NCBI GenBank assembly: GCA_946186205.1
Contig: CAMHMH010000002.1
Span: 62,001-126,000 of the forward strand
Reading direction: 5' to 3'
DNA: 64,000 nucleotides
Source of the DNA: an uncultured Fretibacterium sp.
GTDB lineage: Bacteria; Synergistota; Synergistia; Synergistales; Aminobacteriaceae
Shown here: positions 1-9,322 of the stretch, one piece after another
Layout of the letters: the number at the start of each line of letters is the position of its first letter
Numbering within the stretch: the stretch's first letter is position 1
Notes under the pieces: model-generated
The model's input: the letters and a program-made list of their open reading frames with translations, nothing else
What the model was told of the DNA's origin: nothing
Database searches by the model: none
Made by a program: the position numbers and the translations under genes

Positions 1-715
1 CGTTTCTCGCGACAAGTTCGCCGTCAATGCACTCGATGATGTAAGTCTCCTTCTCGTCAGAAAGCATCCAGTGAAGCCCCCACCATGTGCCATAGCCGCC
101 GTAAATGTCCATATTCTTCAGCAGCTCCACACCATGCGCGGCGGATTTTGCGTGATCGAGAACGTAGCGTACTACTGCCATAGAATGAATGCGGGGTTTG
201 CCGTAATTGGTTGAGAGAAGAGTCGCGAAGTCCAGATCAACAGCAGGAGCAACGTTGCTGTTCATGGCCACGCCGTTTTCATTAATGCCGTCAAAAGTCA
301 TGTTTGGCAGTGCGAGCAAATCAGCTTCCGAAACTTTGTCGACCTGATTCGATTTCAGCGTGAGGATTGCGGCCATTCCTATGCTTGCGTAACGACCTTC
401 TTTTGCTGCAACCTTGATGACAAACTCAGGGACATCTGCATAATCAAGATCCAAATTGCGGCCGTAAAAATTTCCGTTGCGGACTGCCGAGCAAGCGAAG
501 CCCATTTTGACATTTTCGCCCGTCGTGAGGTCTGGCACATAGTCGGTGTATTCCATGTAGTAGAGGTAATCGGCCAGTTTTTTCGGAGCTGTGAAGGGAG
601 CTGCGCACGCCGTAACGGACAGCGCGAGAACGAGAAGCAATGCGCCCATAACGACACGTGCGCGGGATTGTGATTTTGATTTGTGCTGCATCGTACTAAC
701 TGTAGTTCCTTTCAT
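1..715 (-). CDS. Exported Ntn-type linear amide hydrolase (choloylglycine/C59-like), 3' end cut by window
   Basis: The readable part is 238 residues, and the C-terminus lies beyond base 1. A hydrophobic N-terminus ends in a lipobox-like VTAC, so the protein is probably an exported lipoprotein. After it comes FACSAVRNG followed by YGRNLDLDY, the arrangement around the nucleophile Cys in linear amide C-N hydrolases of the choloylglycine hydrolase/penicillin V acylase superfamily, which cut bile-salt, penicillin or N-acyl amides. A later stretch, MTFDGINENGVAMNSNV, also fits that family. The start is uncertain: ATG at 715 or ATG at 691, with no strong ribosome site at either. It follows the esterase at 750 on the same strand after 34 bp and so probably belongs to the exported hydrolase cluster. 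The substrate cannot be told from sequence. Confidence 0.75.
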   Translation of the reverse strand, partial: MKGTTVSTMQHKSKSQSRARVVMGALLLVLALSVTACAAPFTAPKKLADYLYYMEYTDYVPDLTTGENVKMGFACSAVRNGNFYGRNLDLDYADVPEFVIKVAAKEGRYASIGMAAILTLKSNQVDKVSEADLLALPNMTFDGINENGVAMNSNVAPAVDLDFATLLSTNYGKPRIHSMAVVRYVLDHAKSAAHGVELLKNMDIYGGYGTWWGLHWMLSDEKETYIIECIDGELVARN

Positions 716-749
716 AGTGAAATTTTTTGACATTACACGGCTGACACTG

Positions 750-2420
750 TTACAGGCAGAAATACTTTGTCAGGAAATAGCATCTGTCCCAGTCAAGAAT
801 TTTTCTCTGTGATTCTTTTTCCGGGTGAATGTTGAACTCATCGAAGACCATAATGCTCTTGTCCTTCAGGTCATACAGCGGCCATTCGTACGCTTTGCCG
901 TCGGGTGAGATGTCTGCACTGAGTGAGGGATTTCCGGTTTTCGCAAACTGAACCCACATCTTGCGCATGACCTTTGAGAATGTCTCATCGAATGCTCTTC
1001 CGGTGAACTGGGTATCTTCCGGGTGATTGAAGATTGTCGAAAGTTCTACAGCATGTCCGCTCTTCATCAATGGCACGGAGGATTCAACCGTGAAGTAATA
1101 ACTGTACGATTTTCCGCCGGCCTGAGCCTGATTCTCTGACAGTCTGAACATAGGCGCGATAAACCAGATTTGGTCGAAAAGTCGGCAGATTGGATCATAG
1201 CTCTCTCCCTTGATGTCATTGCAGAAACTCTCTACAAGTGCTTTTTCCTCATCCGTCAGCACGGTGAAATTCTTTGCTATGCGATTGTTTATCCATTTGG
1301 TGAAAGGCTCTACTCCTCCGGCTTCTACCATGAAGTAGTTCAGCTCGTCCTTGTTTACGCCCTGAAGAATTTCTATATCCTTAGCCGCTCCCTTTGCGTA
1401 ATCCTCATAAGGTGTAAGCGTCAAGTATTTTCCGTCTCTTTCAGGCCCTACGCACATTCCTCCGAGCGAGGCCATTGCTTTGACCATCTTCTTAGCGTCA
1501 ACTTTCTGAAGATCTGCGACGGTTTTGCAGCCGAGAATCTTCATCACTTCATTTGTTGTTTCGATGCATTGTTCAATTGATCTTGAGAGGACTGGTGAGC
1601 CGCTCTGAGCGATTACACGCTTGAAATACTTGTGTGAGCCTTCAATCAGCGGAAGCACTGTTACACTTTCACCGCCTGCTGACTCTCCGAAGAGTGTAAC
1701 GTTATCAGGATCTCCGCCGAATGCCGCAATATTCTCATGAATCCACTTTAACGCCATCATATGATCCATGATTGCCAAGTTCTGAGCGTCAGGATAATCC
1801 TTTCCGTCAGGAAGGTGGGACAGATGGAAGAAGCCGAATATGCCGACTCTGTACGCAATGGAAACGGCTATAATGTCGGGGTTTTCCCTGACTAAGTTGC
1901 CGCAATCGTACGTTGGATCGACAGTCCCGCCCAATTCATAACCGCCGCCGTGTATCCACACCATGACGGGCTTCTTCTCTGCAGAGGCTTCATCCGCTTT
2001 CCAGACGTTCAGATAAAGGCAGTCTTCTCCCTGGACATAAAGAGAACCGCCTTCTGAGATTGCCTCCATCTGATAGGGGCTTTTCCCGTTGTAATACGCC
2101 TCGTAGACTCCATCATCAGGAACGAAATCAACAGGAGCTTTCCAGCGGTATTCACCTACAGGCTGCTTGCCCACAAACGGAATCCCCTTATACGCTATGA
2201 CTCCGTTATCCTTCTTGCCGACGAACGTACCATTGACGCACTTAACCGCAAGCGACTTGTCATAATTCCCGTCTGTGATCTGCTTGTTCTCACCGTACTG
2301 AGACATTATGCTTGCTTTCAGTTCGCTCAGTGTTTCCTCTGCCTTTGCTGAAGTGCTGCCGTAAGTTACGAGACTGAACACCATCAGCGCGGCCAATGAG
2401 ATACTAATGACTTTCTTCAT
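750..2420 (-). CDS. Exported type-B carboxylesterase, copy 1
   Basis: This 556-residue alpha/beta hydrolase has a Sec signal peptide (cleavage after about residue 27, ...SAKA). The oxyanion-hole HGGG is at 157-160, the nucleophile elbow GESAGG at 245-250 (Ser247), the acid probably Glu359 in NKDEL, and the catalytic His probably His456 in SGHAVEL. Full catalytic residues and normal family length argue for an active esterase acting outside the cytoplasm on unknown carboxyl esters. A clear ribosome site (GGAGG, 10-base spacing) supports ATG at 2420. It lies 20 bp downstream of a second esterase and is one of four closely similar esterase domains in tandem, indicating local duplication. Confidence 0.92.
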   Translation of the reverse strand: MKKVISISLAALMVFSLVTYGSTSAKAEETLSELKASIMSQYGENKQITDGNYDKSLAVKCVNGTFVGKKDNGVIAYKGIPFVGKQPVGEYRWKAPVDFVPDDGVYEAYYNGKSPYQMEAISEGGSLYVQGEDCLYLNVWKADEASAEKKPVMVWIHGGGYELGGTVDPTYDCGNLVRENPDIIAVSIAYRVGIFGFFHLSHLPDGKDYPDAQNLAIMDHMMALKWIHENIAAFGGDPDNVTLFGESAGGESVTVLPLIEGSHKYFKRVIAQSGSPVLSRSIEQCIETTNEVMKILGCKTVADLQKVDAKKMVKAMASLGGMCVGPERDGKYLTLTPYEDYAKGAAKDIEILQGVNKDELNYFMVEAGGVEPFTKWINNRIAKNFTVLTDEEKALVESFCNDIKGESYDPICRLFDQIWFIAPMFRLSENQAQAGGKSYSYYFTVESSVPLMKSGHAVELSTIFNHPEDTQFTGRAFDETFSKVMRKMWVQFAKTGNPSLSADISPDGKAYEWPLYDLKDKSIMVFDEFNIHPEKESQRKILDWDRCYFLTKYFCL

Positions 2421-2439
2421 AATTATTTTTCCTCCGTTC

Positions 2440-4113
2440 TTAGAATATGAAATACTTTGTCAGCGGGTATGTTCTCTCCCAGTCAACAATGCCGTAATCG
2501 CCTTCAATGCCCTGATGTATATTGAACTCATCAAACACCATAATCGGTTTTGTCTCGGAGTTATACATATCCCACTGTATTGCTTTCCCCGTGGGGGATT
2601 CTTCCGCTGTCAGTGAAGGATCGCCTTTCTTGGCGAAATTCACCCACATACGCTGCATTGTGTGATTGAAAGTGTCATCATAAGCCCTTCCCGAAAAGAA
2701 TGTGTCCTGAGGATTATTGAACACAACAGAGAGTTCTGCGGCATGGCCGGAAAGGAAATACGTTCTGGGAGTCTCAACCCTGAAATAGTAATGATACGTC
2801 CTGCCTCCTGCAGCGGTATGGTTCTCAGACATACGGAACGCATGAGCAATGAAAAGCACCTGATTTCCGAACTTGAAGACTTTGCGGAACTTATTCCCTA
2901 ATGTATTGTCCATAAACGCCTTCGCTTTTGCTACATCTTCAGGAGTCATTGTCTTGAATCTCTTCTCGTAGCGGGAGTTGTAGTATTCAGTGAAATCTTC
3001 TTTGCCCATAAAGTACGCAAACTGTCCCATTTCGTCCTTTGTGCAGCCCTCAAGAAGATCAATATCTTTGGCTTCTCCTTTGAGATATGCGTCATAGGGA
3101 TCTATAGGTATGAGCTTGCCGTCCCTTTCAGGCCAGTCCCGAAGCGACAGCAAATCCCCGGCTACATCGGCAATTTTCTCTGGCGGAAGTGCGAGAAGAT
3201 CGGCTACGGTTTTGCAGTTCAGAGCCTCAAGCAGCTCATTGGTTACTGCTATAGCCTCCTCTGTAGAGTGTGTGAACGCAGGCGACCCGCTTTGAGCAAT
3301 AACGCGGTGGAAGCAGCCTCTTGCCTCAGGTATGAGCGGAAGCAGCGAGACACTTGCACCGCCCGCAGATTCTCCGAATATTGTTACGTTATTGGGATCT
3401 CCGCCAAAGCCCGCAATGTTTTCATGAACCCACTTAAGTGCCATCACCTGATCCATAATGCCAAGATTCTGCGCGTCAGGATAATCCTTCCCGTCTGGCA
3501 AATGGGACAAGTGAATAAATCCCAATCCTCCAAGACGGTAAGCTATCGTTACAAGAATGACATCGCCGTTATCTTTCACGAAATTGAAGCCGTCATATAA
3601 TGGATTGATCGTGCTGCCCTGCGTGAAACCGCCGCCATGTATCCAGACCATAACCGGCTTGTTCTCTGAAACATCTGCTGCATTCTTCCACACATTAAGA
3701 TACAGGCAATCCTCGCCGAGTACAGCAAAAGCCCCCGCATCATCGTATGTTTCAGGCTGAAGGCTGCCCTTGGCGAAATGATATGCCTCGTATATGCCAT
3801 CATTCTTTCCGAACGGGACAGGCTTCTTAAACCTGTTTTTGCCTGTAGGCTGTTCACCGACAAACGGAATGCCCTTGTATGCTATTACGTTGCCTGTCTT
3901 CGTGCCGACAAATGTACCGTTGATACACTTGACTGCAAGCGACTTATCATAATTTCCGTCTGTGATGGGTTTGTTCTCGCCGTATCTGGCTCTCACTTCT
4001 GCTTTAAGCTCATTCAGTTTTTTGTCAGCCTCGTTTGCTGAACTGTTGCCGATGAAACTGAAAAACATCAGCGCAACAAGAAAGAGACTCAGCAATTTTG
4101 TGGAAATCTTCAT
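2440..4113 (-). CDS. Exported type-B carboxylesterase, copy 2
   Basis: This 557-residue protein has a signal peptide (about residues 1-27), HGGG at 159-162, GESAGG with Ser249, a likely acid Glu361 (TKDEM) and a likely His457 (SGHAAEL). It is the most diverged of the four local esterase domains: the region around 95-130 and the loop after Glu361 differ from the others, so its substrate may differ. The ribosome site AGGAGG lies 7 bases before the ATG. A terminator-like hairpin at 4136-4169 separates it from copy 3 upstream, so it may have its own promoter, and copy 1 follows 20 bp downstream. Confidence 0.92.
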   Translation of the reverse strand: MKISTKLLSLFLVALMFFSFIGNSSANEADKKLNELKAEVRARYGENKPITDGNYDKSLAVKCINGTFVGTKTGNVIAYKGIPFVGEQPTGKNRFKKPVPFGKNDGIYEAYHFAKGSLQPETYDDAGAFAVLGEDCLYLNVWKNAADVSENKPVMVWIHGGGFTQGSTINPLYDGFNFVKDNGDVILVTIAYRLGGLGFIHLSHLPDGKDYPDAQNLGIMDQVMALKWVHENIAGFGGDPNNVTIFGESAGGASVSLLPLIPEARGCFHRVIAQSGSPAFTHSTEEAIAVTNELLEALNCKTVADLLALPPEKIADVAGDLLSLRDWPERDGKLIPIDPYDAYLKGEAKDIDLLEGCTKDEMGQFAYFMGKEDFTEYYNSRYEKRFKTMTPEDVAKAKAFMDNTLGNKFRKVFKFGNQVLFIAHAFRMSENHTAAGGRTYHYYFRVETPRTYFLSGHAAELSVVFNNPQDTFFSGRAYDDTFNHTMQRMWVNFAKKGDPSLTAEESPTGKAIQWDMYNSETKPIMVFDEFNIHQGIEGDYGIVDWERTYPLTKYFIF

Positions 4114-4135
4114 ATTTCTGCCTCCTAAAAATTGT

Positions 4136-4169
4136 AATTCCCCCCTTACATTATGAGCAGGGGGGAATC
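4136..4169 (-). terminator. Hairpin terminator after esterase copy 3
   Basis: A G/C-rich stem (TTCCCCCCT pairing with AGGGGGGAA) lies just past the stop of the esterase at 4181-5854 and is followed on the minus strand by an A/T-rich stretch with TTTTT. Confidence 0.7.
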
Positions 4170-4180
4170 TTTACTCTACA

Positions 4181-5854
4181 CTACAGGCAATAATACTTTG
4201 TCAGGAAATAGCATCTGTCCCAATCAACGAGCTTCAGTTCAGACTCCTTTGACGGATGAATATTGAACTCGTCTAAGACCATAATGCTCTTGTTCTTCGA
4301 GTCGTAAAGAGGCCACTCATGAGCCTTGCCATCAGGGGAAATCTCTGCACTGAGAGACGGATTGCCAGTTTTCGCGAACTGCACCCACATCTTGCGCATA
4401 GTCTTCGAGAATGTCTCATCGAATGCTCTTCCGGATACGTAAGTCTCTTCAGGGCGATTGAAGATTGTCGAAATCTCTATAGCATGGCCGCTCTTTATCA
4501 ATGGCACGGAAGATTCAACTGTGAAGTAATAAGCGTACGACTTTCCTCCGGCCTGAGCCTGATTCTCCAAAACCCTGAACAGCGGGGCAAAAAACCAGAT
4601 TTGATTGTACAGCTTGCAAAGCGGTTCGTAGCTCTCTCCTTTGATGTCATTATAGTAGCTATCTACGAGTGCTTTCTCCTCGTCCGTCAGCTGATTTCTA
4701 TTCTCCGCCCATCGTTTGCCTTGCATCTCAACGAAAGAGTATCCTGCTTCTTCGGCAATAAACATAAAGTAGTTCGACTCGTCTTTGTTGCAGCCCTGAA
4801 GGAACTCTATATCCTTTGCAGCACCCTTCGCATAAGCCTCATAGGGATCAAGCGGCAAATACTTTCCGTCTTTTTCCGGCCCTATGTGCATATCTCCGAG
4901 CAGCTCTACTGCTAGAAGCAGCTTCTCAACGTCAACCTTCTGAAGATCAGCGACTGTCTTGCAGCCGAGCATCTCCATAACTTTATTCGTGTCCCCTATG
5001 GCCTGTTCTGGAGTTCTTGACAGGACTGGCGTGCCGCTCTGAGCAATGACTCTCCTGAAGTACTTATGTGAGCCTTCAATCAGCGGAATAGTGGTTACGC
5101 TGTCTCCTCCGGCAGACTCTCCCCAGATCGTAACGTTATCGGGATCGCCGCCAAAGTTAGCGATGTTCTCATGAATCCATTTGAGAGCCATCATCTGATC
5201 CATGAGGCCCAAATTCTGCGCGTCCGGGTAGTCTTTGCCGTCAGGAAGGTGAGACAGGTGCCAGAAACCGAACACTCCGAGCCTGTACGCAATGGAGACT
5301 AAGATAACATCAGGATTTTCTCTGACGAAATTAGTACCCTCTTCACGAGGTTCTACTGTTCCGCCGAATTCGAAAGCTCCGCCGTGTATCCAGACCATTA
5401 CAGGCTTCTTTGTTCCGCCGTTATCAGCTCTCCAGACGTTAAGATAGAGACAGTCTTCACCACTAACATAAAGTGAAGCAACTTGCGACCTGTCGTACGG
5501 CTGGCACGGGCTTTTCCCGTTGTAATACGCCTCGTAGACTCCATCATCAGGAACAAAGTCAACGGGAGCTTTCCAGCGATATTCACCTACCGGCTGTTTG
5601 CCCACAAACGGAATACCTTTGTACGCGATTACACCATCTCTCTTTTTGCCGACAAATGTACCATTGATACACTTTATCGCGAGGGACTTGTCATATTTGC
5701 CGTCAGTGATGGGCTTGTTCTCGCCGTATAAAGCTCTCATTTCCGCTTTGATCTCGTCCAGCGTTTTGTCAGCCGCTTGTGCTGAACTGCTGAAGGCCGT
5801 CAGAGCAGAAACTATTACGCCGATTACTGCCAATACAAAAACTTTCTTCTTCAT
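4181..5854 (-). CDS. Exported type-B carboxylesterase, copy 3
   Basis: The start is placed at ATG 5854 because it gives a typical signal peptide (MKKKVFVLAVIGVIVSAL..., cleavage after ...SAQA) and is preceded by AAAGGAA at good spacing; the frame stays open upstream but that part looks unlike protein. The 557-residue product has HGGA at the oxyanion site, GESAGG with Ser247, Glu359 (NKDES) and the SGHAIEIS histidine. It resembles the fused esterase domain and copy 1 more than copy 2. It is an exported alpha/beta hydrolase with unknown ester substrate, transcribed with the genes above and below. Confidence 0.92.
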   Translation of the reverse strand: MKKKVFVLAVIGVIVSALTAFSSSAQAADKTLDEIKAEMRALYGENKPITDGKYDKSLAIKCINGTFVGKKRDGVIAYKGIPFVGKQPVGEYRWKAPVDFVPDDGVYEAYYNGKSPCQPYDRSQVASLYVSGEDCLYLNVWRADNGGTKKPVMVWIHGGAFEFGGTVEPREEGTNFVRENPDVILVSIAYRLGVFGFWHLSHLPDGKDYPDAQNLGLMDQMMALKWIHENIANFGGDPDNVTIWGESAGGDSVTTIPLIEGSHKYFRRVIAQSGTPVLSRTPEQAIGDTNKVMEMLGCKTVADLQKVDVEKLLLAVELLGDMHIGPEKDGKYLPLDPYEAYAKGAAKDIEFLQGCNKDESNYFMFIAEEAGYSFVEMQGKRWAENRNQLTDEEKALVDSYYNDIKGESYEPLCKLYNQIWFFAPLFRVLENQAQAGGKSYAYYFTVESSVPLIKSGHAIEISTIFNRPEETYVSGRAFDETFSKTMRKMWVQFAKTGNPSLSAEISPDGKAHEWPLYDSKNKSIMVLDEFNIHPSKESELKLVDWDRCYFLTKYYCL

Positions 5855-5903
5855 TTCTGTATTCCTTTCTGTGAAAAATTCAGTGCGATTATACCGCAAC
5901 TTG

Positions 5904-8900
5904 TTACAGGCAATAATACTTTGTGAGGAAATAGCATCTCTCCCAGTCAAGAATTTTTCTCTCGGCTTCCTTCTCCGGGTGAATGTTGAACTCGTCAAAG
6001 ATCATTATTTCCCTGTCCTTCAAGTTGTACAATGGCCATTCGTGTGCTTTGCCGTCTGGGGAAATTTCCGCGCTGAGTGAAGGGTTGCCGGTCTTCGCGA
6101 ACTGCACCCACATTCTGCGCATGGTCTTTGAGAAGGTCTCATCGAATGCTCTTCCCGTCTCTAAGGTTTGTTCCGGGTTATTGAGTACTGACGCAAGCTC
6201 TACAGCATGTCCGCTCTTCATCAGCGGCACGGAGGATTCAACCGTGAATAAATAAGTGTAGGATTTACCTCCGGCTTTGGCTTGGTTCTCCGACATCCTG
6301 AACAGAGGCGCAATAAACCAGATTTGATCGTACAGTCTGCAAAGCGGCTCGTAAACATCTCCCTTGATGTCCTTGCAGAAGCTATCAACAAGTGATTTCT
6401 CCTCGTCCGTAAGCTGTGTGATACTTTTAGCCCAGCGTTTACTGTAGAACTCCATGAAAGGCTTTACTCCTCCGATGCCTACCATAAAGTAATTCAGCTC
6501 GTCTTTGTTGCAGCCCTGCATAATGTCTATATCCTTTGCCGCGCCGTTTGCATACGCTTCATACGGATCTAGGGGAAAATAAATTCCATCACGTTCCGGC
6601 AATACGCGCAGTCCGAGTACCGCTGCTTCCTTCACAAACTTATGGACATCTACCTTCTGGAGATCTGCTACAGTTTTGCAGCCAAGAATCTCCATCAATT
6701 CATTCGTACACTCGATAGCCTGTTCTGTTGACCTCGAGAAAACGATTCCGCCGCTCTGGGCAATGACTCTCTTGAAATACTTGTGTGAGCCTTTGATTAA
6801 CGGAAGCTGGCTGACACTGCCGCCGCCCGCTGATTCGCCGAAGATTGTTACGTTGTCGGGGTCTCCGCCGAAACTCGCAATGTTATCGTGTACCCATTTC
6901 AACGCCATAATCTGATCCATGAGTCCGAGATTCTGCGCGTCGGGGTAGTCCTTGCCGTCAGGAAGGTGGGACAAGTGGAAGAAACCGAACACTCCGACTC
7001 TGTACGCGATACTTACAGCGATTACATCAGGATTCTCCTTGACGAAGTTATGCAGCTCATACATAGGGTCAGCCGTTCCGCCCATCTCATAAGCTCCGCC
7101 GTGTATCCATACCATTACAGGCTTTTTCTCTGAAGAGACTTCATCAGCTTTCCACACGTTAAGATACAGGCAGTCCTCGCCCTGAACGTAAAGGGAAGCA
7201 CCTTCATATAGATCTTCACCCTGTACAGGAGTTTTCCCGTTGTAATAGGCCTCGTACACACCGTCATCAGGGACAACATCAACAGGAGCTTTCCAGCGAA
7301 ATTTTCCTACAGGCTGCTCACCGACAAAAGGAATACCCTTGTACGAGATTACGCCGTCATTCTTTTTGCCGACAAACGTACCGTTCACACACTTGACTGC
7401 TAACGACTTGTCATAGTTGCCGCCGGTTATCTTCTTGTTCTCGCCATATTGCGCTCTGAGTTCCTCTTTAGCCTCTTCAAGTGTTTCCTGAGCTGTGAAG
7501 ACCTTTTCACCCTCGAAGTATGTTGCCTTGGGCCGGGCGGAATGAATCTCCATAACCGGGCAAGTCAATACGTCTTTGTTCAGCAGAAGGAAGTCCGCAT
7601 ACTTTCCGGGCTTAATGCTTCCACGCTCATCCTCGATAAACATCTGCCGGGCACAGCCGATTGTCATTGCGTTTAATGCCTGCTCACGAGTCACAAGCTC
7701 TTCAGGCCACCAAGGAGTCCCGTTCTCGGAATGAAGCACTCCCGTAACAGCAATCTCCATAATTCCGAATGGGTCATCAGGGCTTCCGCTCAACGCCGGG
7801 TAATCTGAATGTATTGACACAGGAATCCCATTGTCGAAGAATGACTTGAACGGATAAGATTTGTCCTCTTGTCCTATGGGAGTCGACTTATGCTCACGGA
7901 GATATTCAGCCATTCCGGCCGGGCCATGATGCCACGTAACGCCCGATGTAACATAAATGTTGTTGTCCTTCATGCGCTTGTAATCTTCTGGGTTTACGTT
8001 GCGGACATGTACGAGAGTGTTGCGCATCTCATCTTTTCCGCCGTTCACGTAAGCACTTACGACACAATTCACGGCCTTGTTGCCTAATGCGTGTATGTGC
8101 ATCGTCAGACCGTTCGCGTTGGCTTTGCGCGTGATCTCTGTGATTTCTTCCTCTGTCCAGTTGGGTATACCTTGATGTCCGTCGGGGTATAACGGATCTA
8201 CAAATCCCGTGCCAGTCTCTACAGTTCCATCCATGAGCAGCTTTATCCATCGCGGCATTACGTGTTTTGAGGCAAATTTCTTTGCGTCAGCTGCCCGCGC
8301 TAATCCCTCATCAATATCCATCCAGCTTTCAATCTCATACGGGAGTCCAAGAACAAAATGAAGTTTTCCGGCCTCGTCAAGCTTCTGCGCTGCCTTGTAG
8401 TAATTTGTGTTGACGAAATAATTTCCCCAGCCTTCATGGTACATCGTGTAGCCTGATGACAGCATGTGCCGCTGAATGTCAGCAAGATTCGCTTCAGCCA
8501 TGTCGAGCGTATAGAGGTTGTCATTGTCAAGGAAGGAACGCACGTAAGTCTGAGCCTGTTCCGACAAAAAGCCTGTAGGGATTCCGTTTGCGTCTGTCTG
8601 AATCTCGCCGCCCCGTATTTCTGTCTTGAGCGGTGTACCGTCCGCGCTCATTATTCCCGCATGAACAAGCATTAATGTGTTAGTCAAAGCCTTGTGGCAT
8701 TCGTCATCCAAAAAGTACATGGGAATATCACTGCATACCGCGTCTAATTCCTGTCGTGTAGGAATATGATTCCCAAAGTGCATGAGACTCCAGCCCTGAC
8801 CAAATACAGCCGTTGAGCCTGAGTCTCTTGCTTTCTTGACGGCGGCAGGGAGAATTTCTGTCATGAACTTTTTCGAGTCATCCTCATATCCTATTGTCGT

Positions 8901-9221
8901 CCCGATCGTCTTCAGCGCGTAACCAAGCATATAATGTGCATGGCCGTTGCCGCACCCGGGCATTACGAGTCCTTTGCCGGTGTAGTCAACAATTTCTGTC
9001 TTGCCTGACTCGATGAATGACTCCGCGCCTTTCTTGTCGCCGACGTAGATATACTTTCCATCTTTGACCGCAAACGCTTCAACAATCTGATTGCCTTCTG
9101 ACGCGAATATCTTGCCATAGACAACGAGGTCTGCTGACTCTTGCGCTGAAGTTAAAGCCGCTAGACTTACAACAGCAAGCACAGCCAGCAATGCACTAAA
9201 TACTTTCTTAGAGATACTCAT
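5904..9221 (-). CDS. Bifunctional exported amidohydrolase-carboxylesterase fusion
   Basis: A single 1105-residue frame joins two whole enzymes. Residues 1-26 form a signal peptide. Residues about 30-575 are a YtcJ-type metal-dependent amidohydrolase: HAH at 94-96 for metal binding, MHIHALGNK near 374-382, a VHVRN segment near 404, and SIHSDYPAL near 469. From residue 576 (AQETLEEAKEEL...) the sequence matches the mature part of the neighbouring esterases, starting exactly where their signal peptides end, with HGGA, GESAGG (Ser797), Glu908 and His1004 intact. The ribosome site AGGAGG precedes the ATG by 7 bases. The stand-alone amidohydrolase next door ends with the same residues as the first half (EGEKVF), so the fusion removed only a stop codon and a signal peptide. 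Both halves look active; substrates are unknown. Confidence 0.9.
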   Translation of the reverse strand: MSISKKVFSALLAVLAVVSLAALTSAQESADLVVYGKIFASEGNQIVEAFAVKDGKYIYVGDKKGAESFIESGKTEIVDYTGKGLVMPGCGNGHAHYMLGYALKTIGTTIGYEDDSKKFMTEILPAAVKKARDSGSTAVFGQGWSLMHFGNHIPTRQELDAVCSDIPMYFLDDECHKALTNTLMLVHAGIMSADGTPLKTEIRGGEIQTDANGIPTGFLSEQAQTYVRSFLDNDNLYTLDMAEANLADIQRHMLSSGYTMYHEGWGNYFVNTNYYKAAQKLDEAGKLHFVLGLPYEIESWMDIDEGLARAADAKKFASKHVMPRWIKLLMDGTVETGTGFVDPLYPDGHQGIPNWTEEEITEITRKANANGLTMHIHALGNKAVNCVVSAYVNGGKDEMRNTLVHVRNVNPEDYKRMKDNNIYVTSGVTWHHGPAGMAEYLREHKSTPIGQEDKSYPFKSFFDNGIPVSIHSDYPALSGSPDDPFGIMEIAVTGVLHSENGTPWWPEELVTREQALNAMTIGCARQMFIEDERGSIKPGKYADFLLLNKDVLTCPVMEIHSARPKATYFEGEKVFTAQETLEEAKEELRAQYGENKKITGGNYDKSLAVKCVNGTFVGKKNDGVISYKGIPFVGEQPVGKFRWKAPVDVVPDDGVYEAYYNGKTPVQGEDLYEGASLYVQGEDCLYLNVWKADEVSSEKKPVMVWIHGGAYEMGGTADPMYELHNFVKENPDVIAVSIAYRVGVFGFFHLSHLPDGKDYPDAQNLGLMDQIMALKWVHDNIASFGGDPDNVTIFGESAGGGSVSQLPLIKGSHKYFKRVIAQSGGIVFSRSTEQAIECTNELMEILGCKTVADLQKVDVHKFVKEAAVLGLRVLPERDGIYFPLDPYEAYANGAAKDIDIMQGCNKDELNYFMVGIGGVKPFMEFYSKRWAKSITQLTDEEKSLVDSFCKDIKGDVYEPLCRLYDQIWFIAPLFRMSENQAKAGGKSYTYLFTVESSVPLMKSGHAVELASVLNNPEQTLETGRAFDETFSKTMRRMWVQFAKTGNPSLSAEISPDGKAHEWPLYNLKDREIMIFDEFNIHPEKEAERKILDWERCYFLTKYYCL

Positions 9222-9247
9222 TCTCTATCCTCCTAAAATATATTGCA

Positions 9248-9295
9248 CAAAAATAGAGAGGGTGAAGATAATGTTGCGCCTTCTCCCCTCTCTAT
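9248..9295 (-). terminator. Hairpin terminator after stand-alone amidohydrolase
   Basis: On the minus strand a 15-bp near-perfect stem (ATAGAGAGGGGAGAAG with its complement) is followed by TTTTTG, between the amidohydrolase at 9323 and the fusion gene start at 9221. Confidence 0.75.
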
Positions 9296-9322
9296 CATGT
9301 CGCCTGAATTTTACCCGAAATC

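Noticed and set aside
1170-1580. Open frame on the plus strand across the esterase cluster (136 codons), with similar ones at 4319-4915 and 3268-3600.
   Set aside because: These recur at the same position opposite each esterase copy, have no ribosome site and no family motif; they are antisense shadows of conserved coding sequence.
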